A DNA stretch of 64,000 nt from Aeromonas schubertii. Its GTDB lineage: Bacteria; Pseudomonadota; Gammaproteobacteria; Enterobacterales; Aeromonadaceae. The translations under genes were made by a program, and so were the position numbers. Under the pieces are notes generated by a model. That model was not told the origin of the DNA. It was given only the letters and a program-made list of their open reading frames with translations, and did not search any database. Shown here piece by piece: positions 9,279 through 17,424 of this stretch; the first letter of the stretch is position 1; every line of letters begins with the position of its first letter. The DNA is taken from NCBI RefSeq assembly GCF_000820105.1, contig NZ_CDDB01000080.1, positions 1 to 64,000 of the forward strand, in the 5' to 3' direction.

Positions 9279-11641
9279 AGCTTGTTGAGCCTCATGGAGT
9301 TGCTCACCACGATGAGGGAGCTCAGTGACATGCCGGCTGCGGCCAGATAGGGGGGCAGCCAGCCACTGGCTGCCAGCGGCAGCACCAGCAGATTGTACCC
9401 CAGGGACCAGGCAAAGTTCTGCCTGATGATGCGCCGGGTATGGCGTGCCAGGCGACGAGCCTCCAGCAGCTTGCACAGGTCATCGCCAAGCAGGATGGCA
9501 TCGGCGCTGTTTTTGGCCAGATCCGTGCCGCCGGCCATGGCAAAGGAGGCATGGGCACCGGCCAACACAGGGGCATCGTTGACCCCGTCACCGACCATGA
9601 TGCTGACATCCCCTTTGCGCTCGCGTGCCTTGAGGTAGTCCAGCTTGCCATCCGGGGTGACCCCCTTGATCAGTTCATCGATGCCGAGCTCGGCCGCGAC
9701 GCGCTCGGCCTGGACGGAGCTGTCGCCGGTCAGCATCGTAACGGCGAGGCCGGCCTGTTGCAGGGCGAGGATGAGAGCAGGGGCATCGGGACGCAGGGTA
9801 TCTTCGAGCTCGAAGCGGGCCACCAGTAGTCCCTCCTCCTCGAGCCATATGCTCAGACCCTGCTCAAAGTCGGTGGGGGCCTTGAGCCATTGGGCGCTGC
9901 CGAGGCGATATGCTTTGCCATCTATGTTTCCTGCGACGCCACAACCTATCTCGAGGCGATAGTCGCTGACCGGGAGCAGCACCTCCCCGAGTCGGAAGGC
10001 CCGGGCGATGGGGTGTTCGGAGCGGGACTCCAGGGCGGCGGCGATCCGCTGCAGGTAGTGTCCATCTTGCCCCTCCATGGCCTGAATCCGCTTGAGGCGG
10101 ATTTCCCCCGTGGTGAGGGTGCCTGTCTTGTCGAGTACCACCCGGTTGGCCTGGGTCAGCACATCGAGCACATGGCCGCGGCGCAACAAGATCCCGCTTC
10201 GGGTGAGCCGCGCCGTGGCGGTGGTGAGGGCGGTGGGGGTGGCCAGCGAGAGGGCGCAGGGGCAGGTGGCCACCAGCACCGAGAGGGTGACCCAGAAGGC
10301 CTTTTCGGGGGCATGGAAGTGCCAGAAGAGCCAAACGGCGGTGGCGATCAGCAGCAGCACCAGAATGAAGTAGCGGGAGATGACATCCGCCATCAGGGCC
10401 AGGGCGGGCTTTTCGTCCAGTGCGCTGTCTTGCAGGCGCATGATCTGGGCGATGCGCGACTCGCTCATCGGGTGGGAGACCCGAAGCAGCAATGGGCTGT
10501 CGCTGTTGATGGTCCCCGCGAAGACCTGATCGCCCACCTGGCGCACCTCGGGGAGGGGCTCACCGGTGAGCATGGATTCATCGATACTGGCGCGCCCTTC
10601 CAGAACGATGCCGTCGGCGGGGAGGGTGGCGCCGGCCAGAACCCGGATTTGATCGCCAACCTTCAGGGTCTTGGCGGCGACCAGCCGCTCTCCCTGCGCC
10701 TCAACCAGGGTGGCCATGACCGGGATCATGCGAGCTAGGTTGGAGCTCGACTCCGAGGCTTTGCGACGGGCCCGCAGCTCGAGCAACCGGCCCAGCAGCA
10801 GAAAGAAGACGAACATGGTGATGGAGTCGTAATAGACCTCACCCGTATTGAAGACGGTGGCCCAGATAGAGGCGATAAAGGCACCGATCAGCGCCAGTGA
10901 GACAGACACATCCATCGACAGATGACCCTGGCGCAGACTGCGCCAGGCGTTCACGTAGAAGGGCTGGGCCGAGTAGAGCATGATGGGAGTGGAGAGCAGC
11001 AGGCTGATCCACTGGAAGTAGACGATAAACTCCTGCTCCACACTCACAAAGAGATCCATGTAGAGGGCGACCGAGCACATCATCACCTGCATGGAGCCAA
11101 GACCGGCGAGCCCCATGCGGTAGAGATAGCTCTTCACCTCCTTGGCGTAGAGGGCCTCCTGGCTGTGGGTCTGGAAGGGGTAGGCCCGATAGCCGACGGC
11201 GGCAAAACCTTTGAGCAGATCGCTTAAGGAGAGTTGCTCGGGATCCCAACGCACCCTGGCTCTGTGGGTGGTGGTATTGACGTTGATGTAGCGCAGGCCG
11301 GGCAGGGTGAAGAGGTGGCGTTCGATGAGCCAGGCACAGGCGGCGCAGGTCAGCCCCTCGACCGTGAGCTGGATCTCCCGCTCGGCACCCTGTTCGGTGA
11401 CAAACTCCTGTTGTACCTCGGCCAGATCGTAGTTGGCCATGGCCAGCAGCTCTTCCGGCACCAGATCCCCTTTGGCGCCGGGGGCGGTGCGATGCTCGTA
11501 ATAACTGGCCAGACCGCTGCCGAGTATGGTCTCGGCCACAGCCTGACAGCCGGGGCAGCAGAAGGGTTGTTTGATCCCTTTTATTTCGAGGGCGTAATCG
11601 GCGGTGCCAACCGGCTCACCACAATGAAAGCAGTCACTCAT
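9275..11641 (-). CDS. ccoI: Copper-transporting P1B-type ATPase CcoI/FixI
   Basis: Exports copper for assembly of the cbb3 binuclear centre, 788 residues. N-terminal cysteine cluster (C4, C7, C28, C29, C32) is followed by an HMA domain with GLTCAAC (C99/C102), about eight membrane helices, the CPC ion-binding motif at 460-462, the phosphorylation site DKTGT at D504, and the hinge MLTGDSS and GDGVNDAP motifs. The ATG at 11641 (MSDCFHCGEPV) starts the cysteine cluster, one base after the ccoH stop. The longer frame upstream lies inside ccoH and is not coding. Confidence 0.95.
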   Translation of the reverse strand: MSDCFHCGEPVGTADYALEIKGIKQPFCCPGCQAVAETILGSGLASYYEHRTAPGAKGDLVPEELLAMANYDLAEVQQEFVTEQGAEREIQLTVEGLTCAACAWLIERHLFTLPGLRYINVNTTTHRARVRWDPEQLSLSDLLKGFAAVGYRAYPFQTHSQEALYAKEVKSYLYRMGLAGLGSMQVMMCSVALYMDLFVSVEQEFIVYFQWISLLLSTPIMLYSAQPFYVNAWRSLRQGHLSMDVSVSLALIGAFIASIWATVFNTGEVYYDSITMFVFFLLLGRLLELRARRKASESSSNLARMIPVMATLVEAQGERLVAAKTLKVGDQIRVLAGATLPADGIVLEGRASIDESMLTGEPLPEVRQVGDQVFAGTINSDSPLLLRVSHPMSESRIAQIMRLQDSALDEKPALALMADVISRYFILVLLLIATAVWLFWHFHAPEKAFWVTLSVLVATCPCALSLATPTALTTATARLTRSGILLRRGHVLDVLTQANRVVLDKTGTLTTGEIRLKRIQAMEGQDGHYLQRIAAALESRSEHPIARAFRLGEVLLPVSDYRLEIGCGVAGNIDGKAYRLGSAQWLKAPTDFEQGLSIWLEEEGLLVARFELEDTLRPDAPALILALQQAGLAVTMLTGDSSVQAERVAAELGIDELIKGVTPDGKLDYLKARERKGDVSIMVGDGVNDAPVLAGAHASFAMAGGTDLAKNSADAILLGDDLCKLLEARRLARHTRRIIRQNFAWSLGYNLLVLPLAASGWLPPYLAAAGMSLSSLIVVSNSMRLNKL

Positions 11642-11642
11642 A

Positions 11643-12128
11643 TCAACGCCCCTTGGGGTCGAGCACCTGACCATGGGGCAGCGGTAGACGAATGGTCTCT
11701 TGCAGGCGCCACTCGTGGTTAAAGGCGTCGAGGCGCACCTGCCACTTGCCGGTAAGGGGTTGATCGAGCACCAGGCGATAGGTGCCGCTGGCATCGGCCG
11801 TCAGAAGATGCTCGCTGTCATGGCCCGGCAGGGTAGGGTGAAACAGAGAGAGAAAGAGGGCCTGGTTGGGGATATCTCCGGTCAGTTTACGCACCGTGAG
11901 GGTGTTGCCCTCGACTCGCAGATCGAAGGTGAGTCCCAGGGTTTCGGAGCGGTGAAACTTGCTGAGATCCTGGTTGATTTCCTTGCCCTGCTTGTAATAG
12001 TCCTCGGCCACCAGATTGACGCCACCACGACTGGCGATGATGGCCGTATAGACGCTGGCGACGACGGCGCAGAGGGGAAGGGTGATGAGAAACCAGGGCC
12101 AGAACTGACGATACCAGGGTTGGGACAT
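11643..12128 (-). CDS. ccoH: cbb3 oxidase assembly protein CcoH/FixH
   Basis: A 161-residue membrane-anchored protein. One N-terminal helix (FWPWFLITLPLCAVVASVYTAII) is followed by a periplasmic beta-rich FixH domain, with NLVAEDYYKQGKEIN as the typical FixH motif. It acts with CcoI in copper delivery. Start at 12128 (MSQPWYRQFWPW). It follows the ccoNOQP terminator, so the ccoHIS genes may have their own promoter. Confidence 0.92.
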   Translation of the reverse strand: MSQPWYRQFWPWFLITLPLCAVVASVYTAIIASRGGVNLVAEDYYKQGKEINQDLSKFHRSETLGLTFDLRVEGNTLTVRKLTGDIPNQALFLSLFHPTLPGHDSEHLLTADASGTYRLVLDQPLTGKWQVRLDAFNHEWRLQETIRLPLPHGQVLDPKGR

Positions 12129-12190
12129 GATGCTACTACCGTGAAACGAATGGTTAACTGAGCGGGTTAAAAATACCAACACAAGATAAC

Positions 12191-12218
12191 AAAAAGCCTC
12201 GAAGAGTCGAGGCTTTTT
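12191..12218 (-). terminator. Terminator after ccoNOQP
   Basis: AAAAAGCCTCGA and TCGAGGCTTTTT pair around a short loop, ending in a T-run on either strand. It lies between ccoP and ccoH, which separates the structural operon from the assembly operon. Confidence 0.85.
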
Positions 12219-12245
12219 GCTGATTACTCAAAGCGTTGTCACGCT

Positions 12246-13220
12246 TTACTGCTGATGGGAGAGGCTGTAGACGTAGGAGGCAAGCAGATGCACCTTGTCT
12301 TCACCCAGCACATCTTTCCATGCCGGCATCACACCCTGACGACCATGGGTAATGGTCTCCTCGACGGTCTGGCGAGAGCCACCGTAGAGCCAGGTGGTGT
12401 TGGTCAGATCGGGAGCCCCGAAGGCCTCACCGCCCTTGCCTTCGGCACCGTGACAGGCAGCACACATGGCGAAGCGGGCCTGTCCCTTGCGGGCCATGAC
12501 CGGATCCACGGTACGGCCGGAGAGGCTCAGCACATAGGCAGTGACCTCCTTGACCCCATCCTTGCCCAGGGTCTCACCCCAGGCCGGCATGGCGGCATGG
12601 CGGCCGTTCATGATGGTGGTCTTGATCTGATCCGGCTTGCCGCCCCACTGCCACTCACCGTCGGTGAGGTTGGGGAAGCCCTTGCCGCCGCGCGCATCGG
12701 AGCCGTGGCACAGGGCGCAGTTTTGCAGGAACAGACGCTGGCCTACCTTGAGGGCCTCCGGATCCTTGGCGATCTCCTCAATGGCCTTGTAGGTCTTGCC
12801 ATCGGCGCTGTAGGTCAGTTCGCGGAACTTGGCGCCGTAGAGCTCGTCAGCCTTGGCATGTTCACGGTCATACTGCACCACACGCCCCTGCTCCTGGGCC
12901 GAGGCGGTGGCCGCCTTGGAGTCCGCCAGGGAGCGGATGTCCTGGTTGGAGCTCTGCCAGCCCAGCAGACCCTTCCAGTTACCCAGGCCCGGGTAGGAGG
13001 CCAGATAGACCAGACCGAAGACGATCATGATGATGAAGAGATAGGTCCACCACTTGGGCAGCGGGTTGTTGATCTCTTCGATGCCGTCGAAGGCGTGGCC
13101 CATGGGCTGACCCTCTTCGACCCCCATCTTGTCCTTCAGACACCACCAGAGCAGGGCAAAGCAGCCCAGTATGGTCCCCAAGGTGATGACGGTGACAAAA
13201 ATACTCAACAGAGTGCTCAT
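12246..13220 (-). CDS. ccoP: cbb3 cytochrome c oxidase subunit III (dihaem)
   Basis: Delivers electrons from soluble cytochromes to CcoO/CcoN. The 324-residue product has two N-terminal membrane helices, then two c-type haem domains with CALCH at 168-172 and CAACH at 253-257, each followed by an axial methionine motif (MPAWG and MPAWK). The ATG overlaps the ccoQ stop by one base (TAATG). It is the last gene of ccoNOQP. Confidence 0.97.
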   Translation of the reverse strand: MSTLLSIFVTVITLGTILGCFALLWWCLKDKMGVEEGQPMGHAFDGIEEINNPLPKWWTYLFIIMIVFGLVYLASYPGLGNWKGLLGWQSSNQDIRSLADSKAATASAQEQGRVVQYDREHAKADELYGAKFRELTYSADGKTYKAIEEIAKDPEALKVGQRLFLQNCALCHGSDARGGKGFPNLTDGEWQWGGKPDQIKTTIMNGRHAAMPAWGETLGKDGVKEVTAYVLSLSGRTVDPVMARKGQARFAMCAACHGAEGKGGEAFGAPDLTNTTWLYGGSRQTVEETITHGRQGVMPAWKDVLGEDKVHLLASYVYSLSHQQ

Positions 13221-13396
13221 TATTGCTTCGCTCCTGCGTTCTTGTTATCGGCACTGTTTTGCTCGTCGGCAAAGATCAGGTTGGCAGCCTCGTCAAAGGC
13301 GGCCTTGCGGCGCTTGCTGTAGGCCCAGACGGCGATACCGATCATGATGGCCAGCAGCAGCAGGGTATAGAGTCCGCGAAAGGTGCCGTAATCCAT
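13220..13396 (-). CDS. ccoQ: cbb3 oxidase subunit CcoQ
   Basis: Small single-helix subunit that stabilises the complex, 58 residues (MDYGTFRGLYTLLLLAIMIG, then a charged tail ending LIFADEQNSADNKNAGAKQ). Two in-frame ATGs exist. TAAGGAG sits only two bases from the first (13402) but eight from the second (13396), so I prefer the second; the alternative adds two residues. Lies between ccoO and ccoP with a one-base overlap. Confidence 0.9.
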   Translation of the reverse strand: MDYGTFRGLYTLLLLAIMIGIAVWAYSKRRKAAFDEAANLIFADEQNSADNKNAGAKQ

Positions 13397-13408
13397 ATCC
13401 ATTGCTCC

Positions 13409-14023
13409 TTATTTGAGGGCGGTGCCGATAGACTGCAGATAGGCAACCAGCGCATCGAGCTCTGTCTTGCCCTTCACCGCATCCTTGGCGCCGGCGATGT
13501 CGGCATCCGTGTAGGGAACACCGAAGTGATCCCGGAACAGCGCCAGCTTCTTGCCGGTCAGATCGCCATCGATCTCGTTCTTGGCCAGCCAGGGGAAGGC
13601 GGGCATGTTGGACTCGGGCACCACATCGCGCGGGTTGATCAGGTGGGCACGGTGCCAGTCATCGGAGTAACGGCCACCGACCCGGGCCAGATCCGGGCCG
13701 GTACGCTTGGAGCCCCACAGGAAGGGGTGCTCCCAGACGCTCTCGCCGGCCACCGAATAGTGACCATAGCGCTCGGTCTCGGCTCGGAACGGACGGATCA
13801 TCTGGCTGTGGCAGACGCTGCACCCTTCGCGAATGTAGATATCGCGGCCTTCCATCTGCAGGGCGGTGTAGGGCTTGAGGCCATCGACCGGCTCAGTGGT
13901 CTGCTTCTGGAAGAAGAGGGGGGTGATCTCGACCAGACCACCCAGGCTGATAGCGAAGACGATACCCAGCGCCAGCAGGGGAACGTTCTTTTCAAAAATT
14001 TCGTGACGGTTGTTGTTGCTCAT
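13409..14023 (-). CDS. ccoO: cbb3 cytochrome c oxidase subunit II (monohaem)
   Basis: A 204-residue membrane-anchored cytochrome c. One N-terminal helix is followed by a haem site CSVCH at 68-72 and the axial methionine region [13 protein letters not shown]. It passes electrons from CcoP to CcoN. It is 16 bases downstream of ccoN in the same operon. Confidence 0.97.
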   Translation of the reverse strand: MSNNNRHEIFEKNVPLLALGIVFAISLGGLVEITPLFFQKQTTEPVDGLKPYTALQMEGRDIYIREGCSVCHSQMIRPFRAETERYGHYSVAGESVWEHPFLWGSKRTGPDLARVGGRYSDDWHRAHLINPRDVVPESNMPAFPWLAKNEIDGDLTGKKLALFRDHFGVPYTDADIAGAKDAVKGKTELDALVAYLQSIGTALK

Positions 14024-14039
14024 GGGTTACCTCTTCAGA

Positions 14040-15464
14040 TCAGGCCGGCTGGGCAATCGGCTCCAGGGAGCCCTTGGGCGCAGTGATGGTGCGATAGGCG
14101 TTGTACGCCATCAGCAACATGCCGAGCACAAAGAAGCAACCACCCAGGAAGCGGACGAAGTAGAAGGGGTAGGAGGCCTGCAAGGCTTCCACGAAGCTGT
14201 AGGTCAGGGTGCCGTCGTCGTTGACTGCACGCCACATCAGGCCCTGCATCACACCGGAAATCCACATGGAGACGATATAGAGCACGGTACCGACGGTCGC
14301 CAGCCAGAAGTGGGTGTTGATGAGGCTGACGCTGTACATGCGGCCCTGGCCAAACAGATTCGGGATCAGGTGATAAACGGAACCGATGGAGACCATGGCA
14401 ACCCAGCCCAACGCACCGGAGTGAACGTGACCTACGGTCCAGTCGGTGTAGTGGGAGAGGGCGTTGACCGTCTTGATCGACATCATGGGGCCTTCGAAGG
14501 TGGACATACCGTAGAAGGAGAGGGAGACGATCAGGAAGCGCAGCACAGGGTCATAGCGCAGCTTGTGCCAGGCGCCCGACAGGGTCATGATGCCGTTGAT
14601 CATGCCACCCCAGGAGGGCACGAACAGGATCAGGGACATCACCATGCCCAGCGACTGGGCCCAGTCCGGCAGCGCAGTGTAGTGCAGGTGGTGCGGACCG
14701 GCCCAGATGTAGAGGGAGATCAGCGCCCAGAAGTGCACGATGGAGAGACGGTAGGAGTAGACCGGGCGACCCGCCTGCTTGGGCACGAAGTAGTACATCA
14801 TGCCGAGGAAGCCCGCGGTCAGCAGGAAACCTACCGCATTGTGGCCGTACCACCACTGCACCATGGCGTCCATGGCACCGGAGTACATGGAGTAGGACTT
14901 GGTCAGGGTCAGGGGGATCGACATGCTGTTGATGATGTGCAGCACGGCGACCGTGATGATGAAGGCACCGAAGAACCAGTTCGCCACATAGATGTGAGAG
15001 GTGGTGCGCTTGATCATGGTGCCGAAGAAGACGATCGCATAAGCCACCCAGACGATGGTAATCGCGATATCAATCGGCCACTCCAGCTCGGCATACTCCT
15101 TGCCACCGGTCATGCCCAGGGGCAGGGTGATGGCGGCCGAGAGGATGATGGCCTGCCAGCCCCAGAACACGAAGCTGGCGAGCGGGCCACCAAACAGGCG
15201 AGCCTGGCAGGTGCGTTGCACGACATAGAAGGAGGTGGCCATCAGGGCACTGACGCCGAATGCAAAGATCACCGCGTTGGTGTGCAGGGGGCGCAGGCGG
15301 CTGTAGGTCAACCAGGGAGTATCGAAGTTGAGGGCAGGCCAGATCAGCTGGGCTGCAATCAGTACCCCTACTGTCATCCCGACAATTCCCCAGATGATGG
15401 TCATCACGGTGAACTGACGGACAACGGTGTAGTTGTACTCAGGGTGGGTAGTAGTATGGCTCAT
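14040..15464 (-). CDS. ccoN: cbb3 cytochrome c oxidase subunit I
   Basis: Catalytic haem-copper subunit that reduces oxygen at low concentration and pumps protons. The 474-residue product has about twelve hydrophobic helices and conserved histidine motifs such as [27 protein letters not shown] and [11 protein letters not shown]. It starts [18 protein letters not shown], typical for CcoN. It is first of the operon ccoNOQP. An 11-bp inverted repeat lies about 100 bases upstream. Confidence 0.97.
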   Translation of the reverse strand: MSHTTTHPEYNYTVVRQFTVMTIIWGIVGMTVGVLIAAQLIWPALNFDTPWLTYSRLRPLHTNAVIFAFGVSALMATSFYVVQRTCQARLFGGPLASFVFWGWQAIILSAAITLPLGMTGGKEYAELEWPIDIAITIVWVAYAIVFFGTMIKRTTSHIYVANWFFGAFIITVAVLHIINSMSIPLTLTKSYSMYSGAMDAMVQWWYGHNAVGFLLTAGFLGMMYYFVPKQAGRPVYSYRLSIVHFWALISLYIWAGPHHLHYTALPDWAQSLGMVMSLILFVPSWGGMINGIMTLSGAWHKLRYDPVLRFLIVSLSFYGMSTFEGPMMSIKTVNALSHYTDWTVGHVHSGALGWVAMVSIGSVYHLIPNLFGQGRMYSVSLINTHFWLATVGTVLYIVSMWISGVMQGLMWRAVNDDGTLTYSFVEALQASYPFYFVRFLGGCFFVLGMLLMAYNAYRTITAPKGSLEPIAQPA

Positions 15465-15763
15465 CGTTGTTTTCCGCTTCCGATGCTGTTGTTCTAGATA
15501 TGTGGTCCGAAGACCGCTAGCAACCTTGGAGAAGTGGCCTCATTTGCCGCCTTGAATCGAGTTTTGTTAACGCTTGTTAGCAAAACGAAATCCAAAAGGG
15601 TGGTAAATGAAAACTCGGTGATGATGATAATGAAGTGACAGGTAAAATAACAGTATAAACTGTGATATATTTGAGCCCCGCCACAAGGTGTGGCAGAGCC
15701 AAAAGACCATGTTTTCGATCAAGAAAAGTACATCTATTCGACATCTTTGGGGCGTTTTTTACG
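15465..15763. other. Divergent intergenic region upstream of ccoN
   Basis: About 300 bases without a supported gene, between ccoN (minus) and the 15764 gene (plus). It contains an inverted repeat at 15561-15586. I could not find a convincing FNR box by eye, although one would be expected for this operon. The stretch 15590-15670 is AT-rich. Confidence 0.6.
15561..15586. promoter_or_regulatory. Imperfect palindrome upstream of ccoN (possible operator)
   Basis: GTTTTGTTAAC (15561-15571) and GTTAGCAAAAC (15576-15586) are inverted repeats with one mismatch and a four-base spacer. The two direct GTTA motifs ten bases apart are reminiscent of ArcA sites, whose repeats are usually eleven apart. Which protein binds is unknown. 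Confidence 0.4.
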
Positions 15764-16216
15764 ATGCAGGGCAAATTAACCCGGGCCAAGCTGATTCAAA
15801 TTGTGATCGTGCTGGCAATTTTAATGGCAGCCTTCACTTATCGGACCCTGTGGCAGGCTTCTGACGCCGGAATATCGCCGTCGACGGATATTCAAATCTG
15901 TGATCTGTCGCACGCCGCTTGCCGACTGATCCAGGGAGACAAGGTGCTCACCGCCACCGCCTCACCCCGGCCGATCAAGGCAGAGAGTCCTTTCGTGATC
16001 AGGCTCGATGGTCTCGGGAAGGCGCCCGCCAAAGCCTGGGTCGAAGGGCGGGATATGTTTATGGGGCGCATTCCCCTCGAGCCCCGACAAGAGGCGGGTG
16101 TCTGGGTCGTTGATGCCATGGTCGGTGCCTGCACCGAGCCCGCCATGGTGTGGCAGCTGGTGGTGGAGACTGAGGGTGAGAGACCGCTGAAGATCCCCTT
16201 CACCGTGACCCGTTAA
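15764..16216 (+). CDS. Membrane-anchored protein of unknown function next to ccoN
   Basis: A 150-residue protein with one N-terminal helix (LIQIVIVLAILMAAFTY) and a predicted periplasmic domain holding three cysteines (CDLSHAAC and GACTEP). I do not recognise the family. The domain layout, a single anchor with a small beta-rich outer part, resembles FixH-type proteins, but this is a loose impression. The ATG at 15764 begins just before the helix; no strong ribosome site is visible. Its divergent position next to ccoN suggests a link to respiration or metal handling. Confidence 0.65.
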   Translation: MQGKLTRAKLIQIVIVLAILMAAFTYRTLWQASDAGISPSTDIQICDLSHAACRLIQGDKVLTATASPRPIKAESPFVIRLDGLGKAPAKAWVEGRDMFMGRIPLEPRQEAGVWVVDAMVGACTEPAMVWQLVVETEGERPLKIPFTVTR

Positions 16217-16288
16217 TGCCCCGTCGGGCGGCTGATGATGCACCCGACATGATTGTTTTGTTGGTTAACTGATGAGGAGTATGCCCCT

Positions 16289-16765
16289 GTGGTAGCAAGT
16301 GACAAATCCCGCTTCTATGAGCGCCTGTGCCAGCAGGTGAAGGCCCTGATCGAGGGGGAGCCGGACATGATAGCCAACATGGCCAATGTCTCGGCCCTGT
16401 TGAACCTGGAGCTCGAAGAGATCAACTGGGTGGGCTTCTATCTGCTCAAAGGCGAGACCCTGGTGCTCGGCCCCTTCCAGGGCAAGCCGGCCTGTCTGCG
16501 CATTCCGGTCGGTCGCGGTGTCTGTGGCAGTGCCGTGGCCGAGAACGCGAGCCAGCTGGTTCGCGATGTGCATCAGTTCGCCGGTCATATTGCCTGTGAT
16601 GCGGCCAGTAATGCCGAGGTGGTGATCCCGGTTCGTGCCCGGGGCGAGGTGGTGGCCGTGCTCGATGTTGACAGTCCCCGCATCGCTCGTTTCGACGAGC
16701 AGGACCAGGAAGGACTGGAAAAAATCGTCTCGTTACTCGAGGCCGAACTCTTCAAGGTTGCATGA
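16289..16765 (+). CDS. msrC: Free methionine-(R)-sulfoxide reductase (GAF type)
   Basis: Repairs free methionine R-sulfoxide. The 158-residue GAF-domain protein matches E. coli YebR along its length: INWVGFYLL, LVLGPFQGKPACLRIPVGRGVCG and GHIACDAASNAEVV. These hold the three redox cysteines of the family. I chose the GTG at 16289 because GAGGAG lies upstream at good spacing and the length then fits the family (E. coli 165 residues); a TTG at 16253 in the same frame is less likely. Confidence 0.92.
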   Translation: MVASDKSRFYERLCQQVKALIEGEPDMIANMANVSALLNLELEEINWVGFYLLKGETLVLGPFQGKPACLRIPVGRGVCGSAVAENASQLVRDVHQFAGHIACDAASNAEVVIPVRARGEVVAVLDVDSPRIARFDEQDQEGLEKIVSLLEAELFKVA

Positions 16766-16768
16766 GAG

Positions 16769-16797
16769 TTCGCAAACGCTCCCAACCTCTCTATAAT
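16769..16797 (+). promoter_or_regulatory. Promoter for proQ-prc
   Basis: TTCGCA (16769-16774), a 17-base spacer and a perfect TATAAT (16792-16797). The proQ start is 60 bases downstream. Confidence 0.6.
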
Positions 16798-16856
16798 GGG
16801 GCCCTTGTCGTCTCTGCGGGCTCGAGCCCCTGCTAATTAATAAATCAAGGTTATAC

Positions 16857-17414
16857 ATGGAAAACACTGAAAAGCTGAAGAACAGTAAAGAGGTCATTGC
16901 CTATCTGATCGAGAAGTTTCCCGCCTGCTTCATCGCAGAAGGGGAGGCCAAGCCGCTCAAGATCGGTATCTTCCAGGACCTGGCTGCCCGCCTGGCCGAT
17001 GACCCCAAGGTCTCCAAGACCCTGCTGCGTTCAGCTCTGCGTCAGTACACCTCCAGTTGGCGTTATCTGCATGGCCTCAAGGCGGGGATCGCCCGTGTCG
17101 ATCTCGATGGCAATCCGGGTGAGCTGCTGACCGAGGAGCATGTCGAGCACGCCAAACAGGCGCTCAAGGAGAGCAAGGATCGCGTCTTTGCCAGCCGTCG
17201 TGTCACCAACAAGAGCGACAAGCCCAAGAAGCCCCGTCGTCCGCAACCGCGCAAGGTCTCAGCCGACGAGCTCAAGCTCGAGCAGGGGGTCAAGGTTGTG
17301 CTGGGTAAGTCTCCGGTTGCCGCTACCATCAAGGAAATCACCAAGGATGACGTGCAGGTTCAGCTGCAGACCGGCATGATGATGCGCGTCAAGTTCGAAC
17401 ACTTGGTCCTCTAA
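16857..17414 (+). CDS. proQ: RNA chaperone ProQ
   Basis: FinO-family RNA-binding protein that stabilises small RNAs and mRNA 3' ends. The 185-residue product has an N-terminal FinO domain ([52 protein letters not shown]), a basic linker rich in K, R and P near residues 118-137, and a C-terminal Tudor-like domain ([17 protein letters not shown]). It lies ten bases ahead of prc, the same order as in E. coli. Confidence 0.96.
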   Translation: MENTEKLKNSKEVIAYLIEKFPACFIAEGEAKPLKIGIFQDLAARLADDPKVSKTLLRSALRQYTSSWRYLHGLKAGIARVDLDGNPGELLTEEHVEHAKQALKESKDRVFASRRVTNKSDKPKKPRRPQPRKVSADELKLEQGVKVVLGKSPVAATIKEITKDDVQVQLQTGMMMRVKFEHLVL

Positions 17415-17424
17415 GGAGGCTTTT

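Noticed and set aside
15650-15680. TGTGATATATTTGA upstream of ccoN as an FNR or CRP site
   Set aside because: Only one half-site resembles either consensus; the other half does not match.
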